A DNA stretch of 48,004 bases, from positions 504,695-552,698 of the forward strand of contig NZ_BSFN01000002.1 of assembly GCF_027922365.1 (NCBI RefSeq), in the 5' to 3' direction. Positions 16,897 through 25,589 of this stretch are shown here, piece after piece. A model generated the notes under the pieces. It was not told where the DNA came from. It saw only the letters and a program-made list of their open reading frames with translations, and did no database searches. The translations under genes and the position numbers were made by a program. Source of the stretch: Pseudomonas turukhanskensis (GTDB lineage Bacteria; Pseudomonadota; Gammaproteobacteria; Pseudomonadales; Pseudomonadaceae). Within the stretch, counting starts at the first letter, position 1, and each line of letters begins with the position of its first letter.

Positions 16897-17745
16897 CTAA
16901 GGGCATGTCATGTCGCTTAACTGTTTACGCGAGCCTTTCAAGCGCCCCACCAACCGCTCCCGCTGCTGCTGATCGGCACTGCTCACCAGGTCTTTGAACA
17001 GCGCACTCAGCGCATGCTGTGCAGCTAGAAACTCCTGCTGATACTCAGGCGTCCATACGCTCATCCGCTCTTGTAGCAGCTGTTTCATCTGCTCGGGGAA
17101 CTGCTCACTTTTGCGGTCCTGCACGGCGGCCAGAAACGCCTGCTGCCACCGCCGGTTATTGTCCAGCCAGCCCTGGTTGTATTCGCCCAGTTGCTGCGAC
17201 CAGGCCTTAACGCGCGTCTTCTGTTTCTTGTGCAGGCGTCCGAACCAGGGTTGCAGTCGCTCTTCCATGCGCTCGGCGCGTTCGTCGATCTGCTCGTTCA
17301 GCGGCATTTGCAGATAGTCCTCGCGCTGCTCCTTGTTCTGCTTGGCGAGGTTCGCCTCAAGTTCCTTTATCTGGGCAGGGTTCACGCCGCGTAGCAGTTC
17401 AATAAGGTCCGGGGTGACCTGCACGATGATGGTGTCCACGGCGTGGCGGAATTGGTTGAATTGCGCGTCGAATTGGGCTGCGTCGGGGGCGGGTTCAGTC
17501 ACCAGTGCGATGCTGCGTTGCAGCCAGTTGGCGTAGGCGGGGAGCTGGGTTTTGCAGTGCCAGGCCACATGGCTGACCAGCCGCGGCTTTAGCCAGGCTT
17601 TCTGGTCTTTGCTCAGGGTGACGTAGTTGTCCATGGACCAGGGGATCAACCAGTCCAGATTGCGATAGGCCAGTTCCAGGCGGCTGCAGGAGGTCAGCAG
17701 GATCAGTCCTGTGATCAGCAATGCGATGCGCAGGCGCTTGCCCAT
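16897..17745 (-). CDS. DUF6279 family lipoprotein
   Basis: A 282-residue predicted lipoprotein. MGKRLRIALLITGLILLTSC is a lipoprotein signal peptide with the lipidated Cys at about residue 20. The mature part is helical and charged, beginning RLELAYRNLDWLIPW, a hallmark of the DUF6279 family, and continues with Gln/Lys/Arg-rich segments (LHKKQKTRVKAWSQQL). No enzymatic motif is visible and no function is established. ATG 17745 follows AAGGAGAAG at good distance. Single-gene unit, convergent with ung. Confidence 0.82.
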   Translation of the reverse strand: MGKRLRIALLITGLILLTSCSRLELAYRNLDWLIPWSMDNYVTLSKDQKAWLKPRLVSHVAWHCKTQLPAYANWLQRSIALVTEPAPDAAQFDAQFNQFRHAVDTIIVQVTPDLIELLRGVNPAQIKELEANLAKQNKEQREDYLQMPLNEQIDERAERMEERLQPWFGRLHKKQKTRVKAWSQQLGEYNQGWLDNNRRWQQAFLAAVQDRKSEQFPEQMKQLLQERMSVWTPEYQQEFLAAQHALSALFKDLVSSADQQQRERLVGRLKGSRKQLSDMTCP

Positions 17746-17878
17746 GGGCTTCTCCTTGAAGGGCCAGTCTGAGCATAGACCGGCTCATGGAGAAGAAGTG
17801 CGGGGAGCACCATTTCCAGGCGTCTGGGCTAAAGCCTGTCCTGCCGGGGAGCTGAGTGCTGTGTAGCAGACCTCGATC

Positions 17879-18637
17879 TTAAGGTGCGAGGGAAAGCGGC
17901 TGCTGAACTTCCATCAGGTACTGGGCGATTTTGCCGCTGTCGCGCAGTTGTTTGAGGCCATCGTTGAAGCGGGCAATCAATTCGGCGTTGCCGGGTACGG
18001 CACGCGAGAGCATCAGGTGCAAGGTATCGCTGCGCAGCGGTTTGGGGCTGAAAGTGAGTTGGGCGCGCTCGGCAGCGCTGAAGTGTTGGTGCAACATGTC
18101 GAAGGCGACGGTCTTGTCCATTGGGAAAACGTCGATACGCCCGGCCAGCAATTGCCGCAAGCCCACTTGCTCATTGGTCTGGCGGCGCACGGTCAGGCTG
18201 CCATCGGCTTCGGCCTGCTGAAACGCTGCACCATAATCAAAGCCATTGGCGCCGCCAATTTGCAGGCCTTTGAGATCGTGTACGTCTTGCCAGTCAATGG
18301 GGTGGTCTTTGCGGTGGAACAGGTAGTAGCTGCTGTCTACCACCGGATCGCTGACGTAGAAGTCGTGATCGCGCTGTTCATTGCGAAGCCATACGGCGGT
18401 GCCGGCGCGTTGCCCGCGCTGGGCAAGCATCAGGGCGCGGGCCCATGGGTAGAAATCCCATTGCACGGTGATTCCTTCCAGGGCAAAGGCTTCAGCGACG
18501 ATGCGTGAAGCAATGCCTTGGTGGGGGAGTGACTGCCCCAGGTAGGGCGGCCATTCGCCGTTGGTGAGGCGAACCTCGTCGGCGGCTGCCTGGGCAGCGC
18601 CCACTAGCAAGCTGATGCACAACAACACGATGCGCAT
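17879..18637 (-). CDS. Periplasmic solute-binding protein (SBP_bac_3 type)
   Basis: A 252-residue secreted protein of the amino-acid-type substrate-binding fold. From ATG 18637, MRIVLLCISLLVGAAQAAADEV is a signal peptide. The mature domain opens with VRLTNGEWPPYLGQSLPHQGI, then GITVQWDFYPWARALMLAQRG and a C-terminal lobe ending ARFNDGLKQLRDSGKIAQYL. No permease or ATPase gene is adjacent, so it may be an orphan binding protein or a sensor partner rather than part of a complete transporter. The frame allows a start six codons earlier (18655); the later start gives a cleaner signal peptide. Ligand unknown. Confidence 0.8.
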   Translation of the reverse strand: MRIVLLCISLLVGAAQAAADEVRLTNGEWPPYLGQSLPHQGIASRIVAEAFALEGITVQWDFYPWARALMLAQRGQRAGTAVWLRNEQRDHDFYVSDPVVDSSYYLFHRKDHPIDWQDVHDLKGLQIGGANGFDYGAAFQQAEADGSLTVRRQTNEQVGLRQLLAGRIDVFPMDKTVAFDMLHQHFSAAERAQLTFSPKPLRSDTLHLMLSRAVPGNAELIARFNDGLKQLRDSGKIAQYLMEVQQPLSLAP

Positions 18638-18706
18638 ACGGTGATCCCCACTCAAGCCATGCGGCTCAGAATAGTGGCGAATCGCCGTGTCTGCACCGTG
18701 ACATTT

Positions 18707-19543
18707 TTACTGCAGCATGCTCATGGCTGCTTCCATGGAGGCAGACAAGTCTTCGTCGGCGTGCAGGTCGGTGCTTGGGTCCAGACCGAGCTTGGCGAAG
18801 GCAGGAATCTGCGACCAGTCGAGCTGGGTATAAGGGTGTTCGCTGCCCAGGTAGCTTTGCAGCGTGGCTACCTGAACGATGTCAACGTAATCCACTTTTG
18901 GCGAATTGCGGGTGAAGTCCAGGTACTGGCTCGGCACCATCGCGATGTTTTCGGGGAAATCCCAGGCCTTGAGGATCTTGTCGCCAATGATCGGGTGAAT
19001 TTTTTCGATGACGTGGTTGAGGCTGATGGAGTCGGACAGCAGCTCATCGTGTTCTTCGGCGTAGGTGAGAATTGGCAGCACGCCAATCTGATGGATCAGG
19101 CCAGCGAGTGTCGCCTGGTCTGGCATCAGGCGGGTGTAATGACGGCACAGCACGTGGCTGATGCCGGCGATTTCTGTGCTCTTATTCCACACTTCGCGCA
19201 TTTTACGGTCGACCACATCGGAAGTGGCCTGGAACATCTGCTCCATGGCCAGGCCCGTAGCGAGGTTGCAGGTGTAGTTGATGCCCAGGCGGCCGACGGC
19301 CATCTGCAGGTCGGTAATCTCTTTATTGGTGCGCAGCAGCGGGCTGTTGACCACTTTGATGATACGCGCGGTGAGAGCAGCGTCGTTGCCGATTACCTTG
19401 CTGAGCGCAGAGATGCTGATGTCCGGGTCTTCTGCCGCTTCGCGAACTCTCAGGGCCACCTCGGGAAGGGTCGGCAACACCAGTTCATCGTTGTCGATGG
19501 CCTGAATCAGTTCGTGTTGGACTTTGTCAGCAAGTTTGCTCAT
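18707..19543 (-). CDS. HDOD domain protein
   Basis: A 278-residue stand-alone HDOD protein, distinct in sequence from the one at 13590. Motifs: LPTLPEVALRVREAAEDPD, LSKVIGNDAALTARIIKVVNSPLL, AVGRLGINYTCNLATGLAMEQMF, and ATLAGLIHQIGVLPILTYAEEHDE, where the HD-like region lies. No receiver, GGDEF or EAL domain is attached. ATG 19543 follows AGAGAAA. It lies between ygfZ and the solute-binding protein gene on the same strand. It presumably has a signalling or regulatory role; no partner can be named from sequence. Confidence 0.87.
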   Translation of the reverse strand: MSKLADKVQHELIQAIDNDELVLPTLPEVALRVREAAEDPDISISALSKVIGNDAALTARIIKVVNSPLLRTNKEITDLQMAVGRLGINYTCNLATGLAMEQMFQATSDVVDRKMREVWNKSTEIAGISHVLCRHYTRLMPDQATLAGLIHQIGVLPILTYAEEHDELLSDSISLNHVIEKIHPIIGDKILKAWDFPENIAMVPSQYLDFTRNSPKVDYVDIVQVATLQSYLGSEHPYTQLDWSQIPAFAKLGLDPSTDLHADEDLSASMEAAMSMLQ

Positions 19544-19597
19544 GGACGTTTCTCTAAAAGGCGCTGGCGCCTGGCGGGCCGCCGGAAAGTAATGGGG

Positions 19598-20539
19598 TTA
19601 ACGCTGAATCTCGCGATCAGCGTTCAAGGTGTAGGGCAGGTCCAGTAATTGGAGGGCTGGGCCGGTTTCGCTGCCAAGATGAATCCGTCCATCGGTTACG
19701 GCATCTTCCTGCAATACCGCCAACAGTTCCACGCCCGTTTCGCTTTGAGCGGCCAGCACCACTTCGCCAACGCTGGAGCGGTGCACGGGGGAGAACAGTT
19801 CGCTGGCCACTGCCGGCAGCTCGGACCCTTCCAGGCTCAGGCGCTGCAAGCGGCGCTTGAGTTTGCCCAGGTACTGCATGCGCGCGACGATTTCCTGGCC
19901 GGTGTAGCAGCCTTTCTTGAAGCTGACGCCGCCCACGGCCTGAAGATTGATCATTTGCGGAATAAACAGCTCGCGCGTGGGGCCGAGCACCTGGCCGATA
20001 CCGGCGCGAATTTGCGCCAGCAGCCAGGTGTTGAGCGGCCGTTCTGGCAGCTTGGCCTGAATTTGTTGCAGCACCTCGGCGCGGATGGCCTGGCGTACCC
20101 ACAGTTCTACGCGACCGTCGGGCAGACGGATGGCGAGCAGGTTCTCGGTGCGGGCCACGCCGTCAGCGTCAGTGGGCAGCATCAGGCCCAGCTCGCCAAG
20201 CACTTCGTCGGCATCAACAAGGCCAAGGCGCAGCCATTCGGCGCTTTCATCGCTCAAGGTGGACTTGGAGAACACGGCGTATTTCTTCAGGTCGGTCAGC
20301 TGCGCTTCCAGCAGGTCACCAGCCAAGGCCAACAGGTAGCCGTCGCCTTCGCTGACAATGCGAAAACTCGACACCATGCGGCCTTTGGGGGTGCAGCGCG
20401 CGCCGAGGCTGGCGTTGCTGTCGCTCAGGTAGTTGAGGTTGCAAGTGACCTGGCCTTGGAGGAACTTGCTGGCGTCGGGGCCACGCACGGCAATAACGCC
20501 TTCGTGGGACAGCATGCAGAAAAAAGCAGAGTCGGCCAT
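19598..20539 (-). CDS. ygfZ: Folate-binding iron-sulfur cluster protein YgfZ
   Basis: A tetrahydrofolate-binding protein that supports assembly or repair of certain Fe-S enzymes. The 313-residue protein from ATG 20539 (MADSAFFCMLSHEG) has the GcvT-like fold opening GPDASKFLQGQVTCNL and the diagnostic motif KGCYTGQEIVARMQYLGKLKRR with the conserved Cys. The frame continues upstream to 20575 and that ATG has an AAGG nearby, but conservation as I recall it begins at MADSAFF. Divergent from sdhE, a common association because both serve Fe-S/flavin respiratory enzymes. Confidence 0.92.
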   Translation of the reverse strand: MADSAFFCMLSHEGVIAVRGPDASKFLQGQVTCNLNYLSDSNASLGARCTPKGRMVSSFRIVSEGDGYLLALAGDLLEAQLTDLKKYAVFSKSTLSDESAEWLRLGLVDADEVLGELGLMLPTDADGVARTENLLAIRLPDGRVELWVRQAIRAEVLQQIQAKLPERPLNTWLLAQIRAGIGQVLGPTRELFIPQMINLQAVGGVSFKKGCYTGQEIVARMQYLGKLKRRLQRLSLEGSELPAVASELFSPVHRSSVGEVVLAAQSETGVELLAVLQEDAVTDGRIHLGSETGPALQLLDLPYTLNADREIQR

Positions 20540-20660
20540 GGGGGATCGCTGGTTGAAAGTCTGGGGGCTAATCATAGGGCGCTGCCTTGAGCTTGTCAGC
20601 GGGTGCCGGTAACAGCGTAGCGCCGCTATACTGCGCGCCTATTTTGCAGGAGCCGCTTTA

Positions 20661-20915
20661 ATGGTCGACGATATTGAACTGAACCGCCTGTTCTGGCACA
20701 GCCGCCGCGGCATGCTGGAGCTTGATGTGCTGCTGGTGCCCTTCGTGCGCGAAGTCTACCCGACGCTCGATGACGCAGACCGCGAGCGCTATCGCAAACT
20801 GCTCGAATGCGAGGATCAGGACATGTTTGGCTGGTTTATGCAGCGCGGCGAACCGGAAGATGCGGATCTCAAGCGTATGGTTCGGATGATTCTGGATCGT
20901 GTCCAACCCAAGTAA
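20661..20915 (+). CDS. sdhE: FAD assembly factor SdhE
   Basis: A small (84-residue) protein that promotes covalent flavin attachment to succinate dehydrogenase. The family motif RRGMLELD at residues 15–22 includes the essential RGxxE, followed by acidic helices ([18 protein letters not shown]). ATG 20661 follows GCAGGAGC. A −10-like TATACT lies at 20627–20632, without a convincing −35. Overlaps the ygfX-like gene by 17 bp, so the two are co-translated. Divergent from ygfZ. Confidence 0.95.
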   Translation: MVDDIELNRLFWHSRRGMLELDVLLVPFVREVYPTLDDADRERYRKLLECEDQDMFGWFMQRGEPEDADLKRMVRMILDRVQPK

Positions 20916-21333
20916 GACCTTCGAATGCCGCTGGCAAGCCTCGCGGCAGATGCTGGCGCTCTATCTTGGCGTGCAGCTGTGCGCCGTGGTCGCCTTGCTG
21001 GTGGCGGCCATTCCTCGGTGGGCATGCCTTCTCGGTTTGCTGCTGTGCGCGGTGCACGCCTGCTGGCACTGGCTGCCCCGGGCATCCTCCTTTACGGGTA
21101 TTCGCCACGACGCGGACGGCTGGCACCTTTGGCGGGGCGGCGCGTGGCAGGCGATTCAGCTGCGGCCGGACAGCCTGGCGCTGCCACCCCTGATTGTGCT
21201 GCGCTTTCGCCTGCCGGGGCAGTGGTGGGTGCGGGGGCTGTGTATTGCTCGGGACGCCTTGCCGGCGGATGACCACCGGCGTTTGCGGGTACGGCTGAAG
21301 TTCACTCGCCGTAGATGGGCGGCACCAGAATAG
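20899..21333 (+). CDS. YgfX-like inner-membrane protein
   Basis: A 144-residue protein from GTG 20899, beginning inside sdhE. Two hydrophobic helices (about residues 18–58: [38 protein letters not shown]) are followed by a beta-rich tail ([41 protein letters not shown]). This layout and the sdhE partner match the YgfX/CptA family, described in enterobacteria as a partner of SdhE/CptB. The 3' end overlaps nadB, on the opposite strand, by 32 bp. The toxin role claimed for some homologs is disputed and not assumed here. Confidence 0.8.
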   Translation: MSNPSKTFECRWQASRQMLALYLGVQLCAVVALLVAAIPRWACLLGLLLCAVHACWHWLPRASSFTGIRHDADGWHLWRGGAWQAIQLRPDSLALPPLIVLRFRLPGQWWVRGLCIARDALPADDHRRLRVRLKFTRRRWAAPE

Positions 21334-22918
21334 TGTCGCGCGCTTCGGGCAACTGGTCTGGGTAATCCAGGGTGTAATGCAAGCCGCGTGATTCCTTGCG
21401 CTGCATGGCCGAGCGAATGATCAGCTCGGCAACCTGGGCGAGGTTGCGCAGCTCGATCAGGTCGCGGCTGACCTTGTAGTTGCTGTAGAACTCGTCGATT
21501 TCATCCAACAGCAGACGCACGCGGTGTTGCGCCCGTTGCAGGCGCTTGTTGGTGCGCACGATGCCCACGTAGTCCCACATAAAGCGCCGCAGCTCGTCCC
21601 AGTTGTGGGCGATGATCACGTCTTCATCCGAATCGGTGACTTGGCTGGCGTCCCAGCTTGGCAGCTTTTGCCGCTCGGGCATGGTTGGCAGTTGCTTGAG
21701 GATGTCTGCCGCTGCCGAACGCGCGTAAACAAAACACTCCAACAGCGAGTTGCTGGCCATGCGGTTGGCACCGTGCAGGCCGGTAAAGGTGGTCTCGCCG
21801 ATGGCGTACAGGCCCGGTACGTCGGTGTGCCCATGCTGGTCGACCACCACGCCGCCGCAGGTGTAGTGCGCGGCGGGAACCACCGGGATGGCCTCCTGAG
21901 TGATGTCGATGCCAAAGCCCAGGCAGCGCTCATAAACAGTAGGAAAGTGGCTTTTAATGAAGTCGGCGGGCTTGTGGCTGATGTCCAGGTATAAACAGTC
22001 GACACCCAGGCGCTTCATCTCATGGTCGATCGCACGAGCGACGATATCGCGCGGGGCCAGCTCGGCCCGAGGGTCGAAGCGTTGCATGAAACGTTCGCCG
22101 TTAGGCAGCTTTAGCAGGCCGCCTTCGCCACGGATGGCTTCGGTGATCAGGAAGCTTTTGGCCTTGGGGTGGTACAGACAGGTAGGGTGGAACTGGTTGA
22201 ATTCCAGGTTGCCCACCCGGCAGCCCGCACGCCAGGCCATGGCAATGCCGTCACCGCAGGCGCCGTCGGGGTTGCTGGTGTAGAGGTAAACCTTCGCCGC
22301 GCCGCCGCTGGCCAGCACCGTAAAGCGCGCGCCGTAGGTGTCCACTTCGCCGCTTGTGCGGTTTAGCACGTAGGCGCCCAAGCAGTTGTGGCCAGGCAGG
22401 CCGAGTTTGCGTTCGGTGATCAGATCGACCGCTACGCGTTGTTCGAGCAGCTCGATGTTTGGCCGTTGGCGCGCTTTGGCGAGCAGAGTGTTGAAGATGG
22501 CGGCGCCGGTAGCGTCGGCGGCATGGATGATGCGCCGATGGCTATGGCCGCCTTCGCGGGTCAGGTGAAATTCAAAGCCGCCGTCCTCGCGTGCGGTTTC
22601 GTCATCGCGGGTAAAGGGCACGCCTTGCTCGATCAGCCATTCAATGGCTTCGCGGCTGTGTTCGACGGTAAAGCGCACGGCCTCTTCCCGGCACAGCCCG
22701 GCGCCGGCGTCGAGGGTGTCGGCCACGTGGGATTCGACCGTATCGTCGGTATCGAGCACGGCGGCAACGCCCCCTTGTGCCCAATAAGTTGAACCATTTG
22801 TGAGGTCGCCCTTACTAAGCACGGCAATGCGCAAATGGCTAGGCAGAGTAAGCGCTAGAGTCAGGCCGGCAGCGCCGCTACCGATGACCAGAACGTCGTG
22901 CTGAAAATGTTGGCTCAT
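21302..22918 (-). CDS. nadB: L-aspartate oxidase
   Basis: Flavoenzyme that oxidises L-aspartate to iminoaspartate, the first step of de novo NAD synthesis. The 538-residue protein from ATG 22918 ([19 protein letters not shown]) has the FAD dinucleotide motif [20 protein letters not shown], the active-site HxxGG-like stretch [14 protein letters not shown] and [16 protein letters not shown] are diagnostic of NadB. The C-terminal helical domain is complete. The frame extends 18 codons upstream but that part is unlike the family. Divergent from algU, an arrangement conserved in Pseudomonas. Confidence 0.97.
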   Translation of the reverse strand: MSQHFQHDVLVIGSGAAGLTLALTLPSHLRIAVLSKGDLTNGSTYWAQGGVAAVLDTDDTVESHVADTLDAGAGLCREEAVRFTVEHSREAIEWLIEQGVPFTRDDETAREDGGFEFHLTREGGHSHRRIIHAADATGAAIFNTLLAKARQRPNIELLEQRVAVDLITERKLGLPGHNCLGAYVLNRTSGEVDTYGARFTVLASGGAAKVYLYTSNPDGACGDGIAMAWRAGCRVGNLEFNQFHPTCLYHPKAKSFLITEAIRGEGGLLKLPNGERFMQRFDPRAELAPRDIVARAIDHEMKRLGVDCLYLDISHKPADFIKSHFPTVYERCLGFGIDITQEAIPVVPAAHYTCGGVVVDQHGHTDVPGLYAIGETTFTGLHGANRMASNSLLECFVYARSAAADILKQLPTMPERQKLPSWDASQVTDSDEDVIIAHNWDELRRFMWDYVGIVRTNKRLQRAQHRVRLLLDEIDEFYSNYKVSRDLIELRNLAQVAELIIRSAMQRKESRGLHYTLDYPDQLPEARDTILVPPIYGE

Positions 22919-23003
22919 GTTCGAATTCCACGAGAAGCGGCCACTAGTATATAGGCGGGGCCGGCTGCACAATAGCGCGCTTATGACAGCCTATTGGCCC
23001 TGG

Positions 23004-23030
23004 GAACTTTCTTAGACTTCCAGGTTCCAT
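23004..23030 (+). promoter_or_regulatory. Distal AlgU-type promoter of algU
   Basis: GAACTT at 23004–23009, a 16-base spacer, then TCCAT at 23026–23030. This fits the AlgU/sigma-E pattern (GAACTT, 16–17 bases, TCnnA) and implies positive autoregulation. Confidence 0.7.
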
Positions 23031-23203
23031 AGGCAGTCACCCAGATGGGGACAATGCCGTTTGGGTTGTATCGAGAGCGGCATGTCGCGCACTCATTACA
23101 ACTGAACCGGTGACAAGATTATCCGCGCAGCCGGCGTGCTAGCCGTGCTGCGCGATTCTGTGGCAGCTATAAGAATATGTGCACGGAACGTGTTTGGAGG
23201 GGA

Positions 23204-23230
23204 GAACTTTTGCGCAAGACCCGAGTCTAT
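23204..23230 (+). promoter_or_regulatory. Proximal AlgU-type promoter of algU
   Basis: GAACTT at 23204–23209, a 16-base spacer, then TCTAT at 23226–23230. Same architecture as the distal site and exactly 200 bp closer to algU. Confidence 0.7.
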
Positions 23231-23291
23231 CTTGGCAAGTCGATTAACTTGCTGGAACGGCATTCTCTCCGAACTCAATTGAGGAGTGTTC

Positions 23292-23873
23292 ATGCTTACC
23301 CAGGAAGATGATCAGCAGTTGGTCGAGCGGGTGCAGCGTGGCGACAAGCGAGCTTTTGATCTGTTGGTGCTGAAGTATCAGCACAAGATTCTCGGGTTGA
23401 TAGTGCGTTTTGTGCACGATCCTCATGAAGCTCAGGATGTTGCCCAGGAAGCGTTTATCAAAGCTTTCCGTGCACTGGCTAACTTTCGCGGTGACAGCGC
23501 CTTTTATACATGGCTGTACCGCATCGCCATCAACACGGCGAAGAATCATTTGGTATCGCGCGGTCGGCGACCACCGGAAAGTGATGTAAGCGCTGAAGAC
23601 GCGGAGTTCTACGAAGGCGATCACGCACTCAAGGACATCGAATCTCCAGAGCGGTTGATGCTACGCGATGAGATTGAAAACGCGGTGCATCGAACCATTG
23701 AACAATTGCCGGAAGATTTGCGCACTGCGCTAACTTTGCGGGAGTTCGATGGTCTTAGTTATGAAGACATTGCCAGTGTCATGCAATGTCCAGTAGGTAC
23801 CGTGCGGTCGCGGATTTTCCGCGCTCGTGAGGCCATTGATAAGGTCCTGCAACCTTTGTTGCAGGGAGCCTGA
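23292..23873 (+). CDS. algU: Extracytoplasmic-function sigma factor AlgU
   Basis: Sigma-E-type factor directing RNA polymerase to envelope-stress and alginate genes. The 193-residue protein from ATG 23292 (MLTQEDDQQLVERV) has region 2 (FDLLVLKYQHKILGL, DVAQEAFIKAFRAL, FYTWLYRIAINTAKNHL) and region 4 helix-turn-helix (LREFDGLSYEDIASVM, GTVRSRIFRAREAI). The start, preceded by GAGGAG, fits the known AlgU N-terminus better than an ATG six bases earlier. First gene of algU–mucA–mucB–mucD; two promoters of its own type lie upstream. Confidence 0.98.
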   Translation: MLTQEDDQQLVERVQRGDKRAFDLLVLKYQHKILGLIVRFVHDPHEAQDVAQEAFIKAFRALANFRGDSAFYTWLYRIAINTAKNHLVSRGRRPPESDVSAEDAEFYEGDHALKDIESPERLMLRDEIENAVHRTIEQLPEDLRTALTLREFDGLSYEDIASVMQCPVGTVRSRIFRAREAIDKVLQPLLQGA

Positions 23874-23904
23874 GATAGCGGCGCTAGCCAAGAGAGGAAT
23901 CGCC

Positions 23905-24507
23905 ATGAGTCGTGAAGCCCTGCAAGAATCGTTGTCCGCCATTATGGATAACGAGGCGGACGAGTTGGAGCTGCGCCGTGTGCTCAGCGCCAGCGATGAC
24001 GCGCAATTGCGCTCGACTTGGGCGCGCTATCAAGTAGCTCGCGCAGTGATACACAAAGATCTGCTGGTGCCCAAGTTGGATATTGCCGCAGCGGTGTCCA
24101 AGGCACTCGCCGACGAAGCCTCTCCGGTTGCCGCACCAGTGGCAGCGGTAGCGGGTCGCTGGCGGGGGTTGGGTCGTCTGGCGGTAGCTGCCTCGGTGAC
24201 CCTGGCTGTTTTGGCCGGTGTGCGTTTGTACAACCAGGACGAAGTGATGGGCACGCAACTGGCCCAGAATAACGTGCAGCCGACCCTGCCAATGCCACAA
24301 GTGCAAGGCGCGGCGTTGCTGGCCGGTTACACCGAAAGCTCCGAGCCGGTTTCGGCTCAGCAGTCCAAGGCTGTTAGCCCGAGCCAACTGAATTGGCATG
24401 AGCAACGTTTGCCTGGTTATCTGCGCCAGCACGCGCAACAGGCGGCGATGAGTACTTCTGATGGTGTGTTGCCCTATGCGCGTGCCGCCAGTCTGGAAAA
24501 CCGCTGA
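23905..24507 (+). CDS. mucA: Anti-sigma factor MucA
   Basis: Inner-membrane protein that sequesters AlgU and is destroyed by regulated proteolysis during envelope stress. The 200-residue protein begins MSREALQESLSAIMDNEAD, the conserved sigma-binding start. One membrane helix lies around residues 90–108 (LAVAASVTLAVLAGVRLY). The periplasmic tail, residues 109–200, which would contact MucB, is intact; no mucoid-type truncation is seen. ATG 23905 follows AGAGAGGA. The gap to algU is 31 bp, to mucB 8 bp. Confidence 0.97.
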   Translation: MSREALQESLSAIMDNEADELELRRVLSASDDAQLRSTWARYQVARAVIHKDLLVPKLDIAAAVSKALADEASPVAAPVAAVAGRWRGLGRLAVAASVTLAVLAGVRLYNQDEVMGTQLAQNNVQPTLPMPQVQGAALLAGYTESSEPVSAQQSKAVSPSQLNWHEQRLPGYLRQHAQQAAMSTSDGVLPYARAASLENR

Positions 24508-24515
24508 GGAGGATC

Positions 24516-25463
24516 ATGCGCGGACTTTCCTACCTGTTGATGCTGGGTGGCGTACTGGCTCTGCCGGTACACGCCACCGACGCGCAAGATTGGCTGGGGC
24601 GCCTCGCCGAGGCGCAACAGCAACAGAGTTTCCACGGTACGTTCGTCTATGAACGTAACGGCAGTTTTTCCACCCATACGATCTGGCATCAGACTTCTGG
24701 TGATGCAGAAGTGCGCGAGCGCCTTTTGCAGCTCGATGGTCCGGTGCAGGAAGTGCTGCGGGTTAACGGCCGTACCGAGTGCGTAAGTGGCGGTTTGGCC
24801 GATCAGGTTGCGGGGGGGCAAAATTGGCCAGCTCGCACACTCGATGCCAAACAGCTCTCTGCCTGGTACGACTTGCGCGTCATAGGCGAGTCCCGCGTGG
24901 CGGGGCGCGAGGCCGTAGTGCTCGCGGTGTTGCCGCGTGATCAGCACCGGTATGGTTTCGAGTTGCACCTGGATCGCGAAACTGGCCTGCCACTCAAATC
25001 ACTTCTTCTTAACGAGAAGGGGCAGCTGCTTGAGCGCTTCCAGTTTTCCAGTATCGACATGACTGCGCCGAGCGAGGCGGACCTCAAACCAGGGTCCACG
25101 TGCCAGCCTGTACGTTTTGTCGAAAGCAAATCGATCGATCCCAAGGCCTGGCATTCGGAATGGCTGCCGCCGGGGTTCGATTTGAACAGCGCCGTGGAGC
25201 GCCACAGTGTCGTGTCGTCCGAACCGGTCGCCTGCTTGATGTACGGTGATGGGCTGGCGCGTTTCTCTGTGTTTCTTGAGCCGCTTCACGGTGCCACTGT
25301 GGAGGACGCTCGAACCCAGTTGGGCCCAACCGTTGCTGTTTCCAAACGCGTCACCACCACTTCAGGAGATGTGATGGTGACCGTTATCGGTGAAATACCA
25401 TTGGGTACGGCCGAACGGGTGGCGCTCTCGATGCGCGGCAGGGATATGCAGGCGGCGCAATAA
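24516..25463 (+). CDS. mucB: Sigma-factor regulatory protein MucB (RseB family)
   Basis: Periplasmic protein that binds MucA and shields it from proteolysis. The 315-residue protein has a signal peptide (MRGLSYLLMLGGVLALPVHA, cleavage near residue 20), the lipoprotein-fold domain (SFHGTFVYERNGSFSTHTIWH; RYGFELHLDRETGLPLKSLL) and the smaller C-terminal MucB/RseB domain (HSEWLPPGFDLNSAVE through VTVIGEIPLGTAERVALSM). ATG 24516 follows GAGGAG. Third gene of the algU operon; mucD follows after 126 bp with no mucC between. Confidence 0.96.
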   Translation: MRGLSYLLMLGGVLALPVHATDAQDWLGRLAEAQQQQSFHGTFVYERNGSFSTHTIWHQTSGDAEVRERLLQLDGPVQEVLRVNGRTECVSGGLADQVAGGQNWPARTLDAKQLSAWYDLRVIGESRVAGREAVVLAVLPRDQHRYGFELHLDRETGLPLKSLLLNEKGQLLERFQFSSIDMTAPSEADLKPGSTCQPVRFVESKSIDPKAWHSEWLPPGFDLNSAVERHSVVSSEPVACLMYGDGLARFSVFLEPLHGATVEDARTQLGPTVAVSKRVTTTSGDVMVTVIGEIPLGTAERVALSMRGRDMQAAQ

Positions 25464-25478
25464 GCCGTCGAATTTTTC

Positions 25479-25508
25479 ATGCAGGCCCCTTTTTCGGGTT
25501 TTGCATGT
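25479..25508 (+). terminator. Hairpin between mucB and mucD
   Basis: CATGCA and TGCATG pair around an inner CCC/GGG and a T-rich loop. No T run follows directly, so this may be an attenuator or an RNA-processing site rather than a full terminator. It lies where mucC is found in P. aeruginosa. Confidence 0.45.
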
Positions 25509-25589
25509 TAGCCATAGAGTCGTATGCCGCGTTTTCTGAGTGCGGCAGTTCATGTGGTCTTTGCTTGTCCTTTATGGGAGCTGAAGTCG

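Larger units (their letters stand above)
22919..23291. promoter_or_regulatory. nadB / algU divergent control region
   Basis: A 373-bp gap with no gene. It holds two AlgU-type promoters pointing to algU (listed separately). The proximal one ends about 60 bases before the algU start. I see no clear sigma-70 promoter for either gene. Confidence 0.7.
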
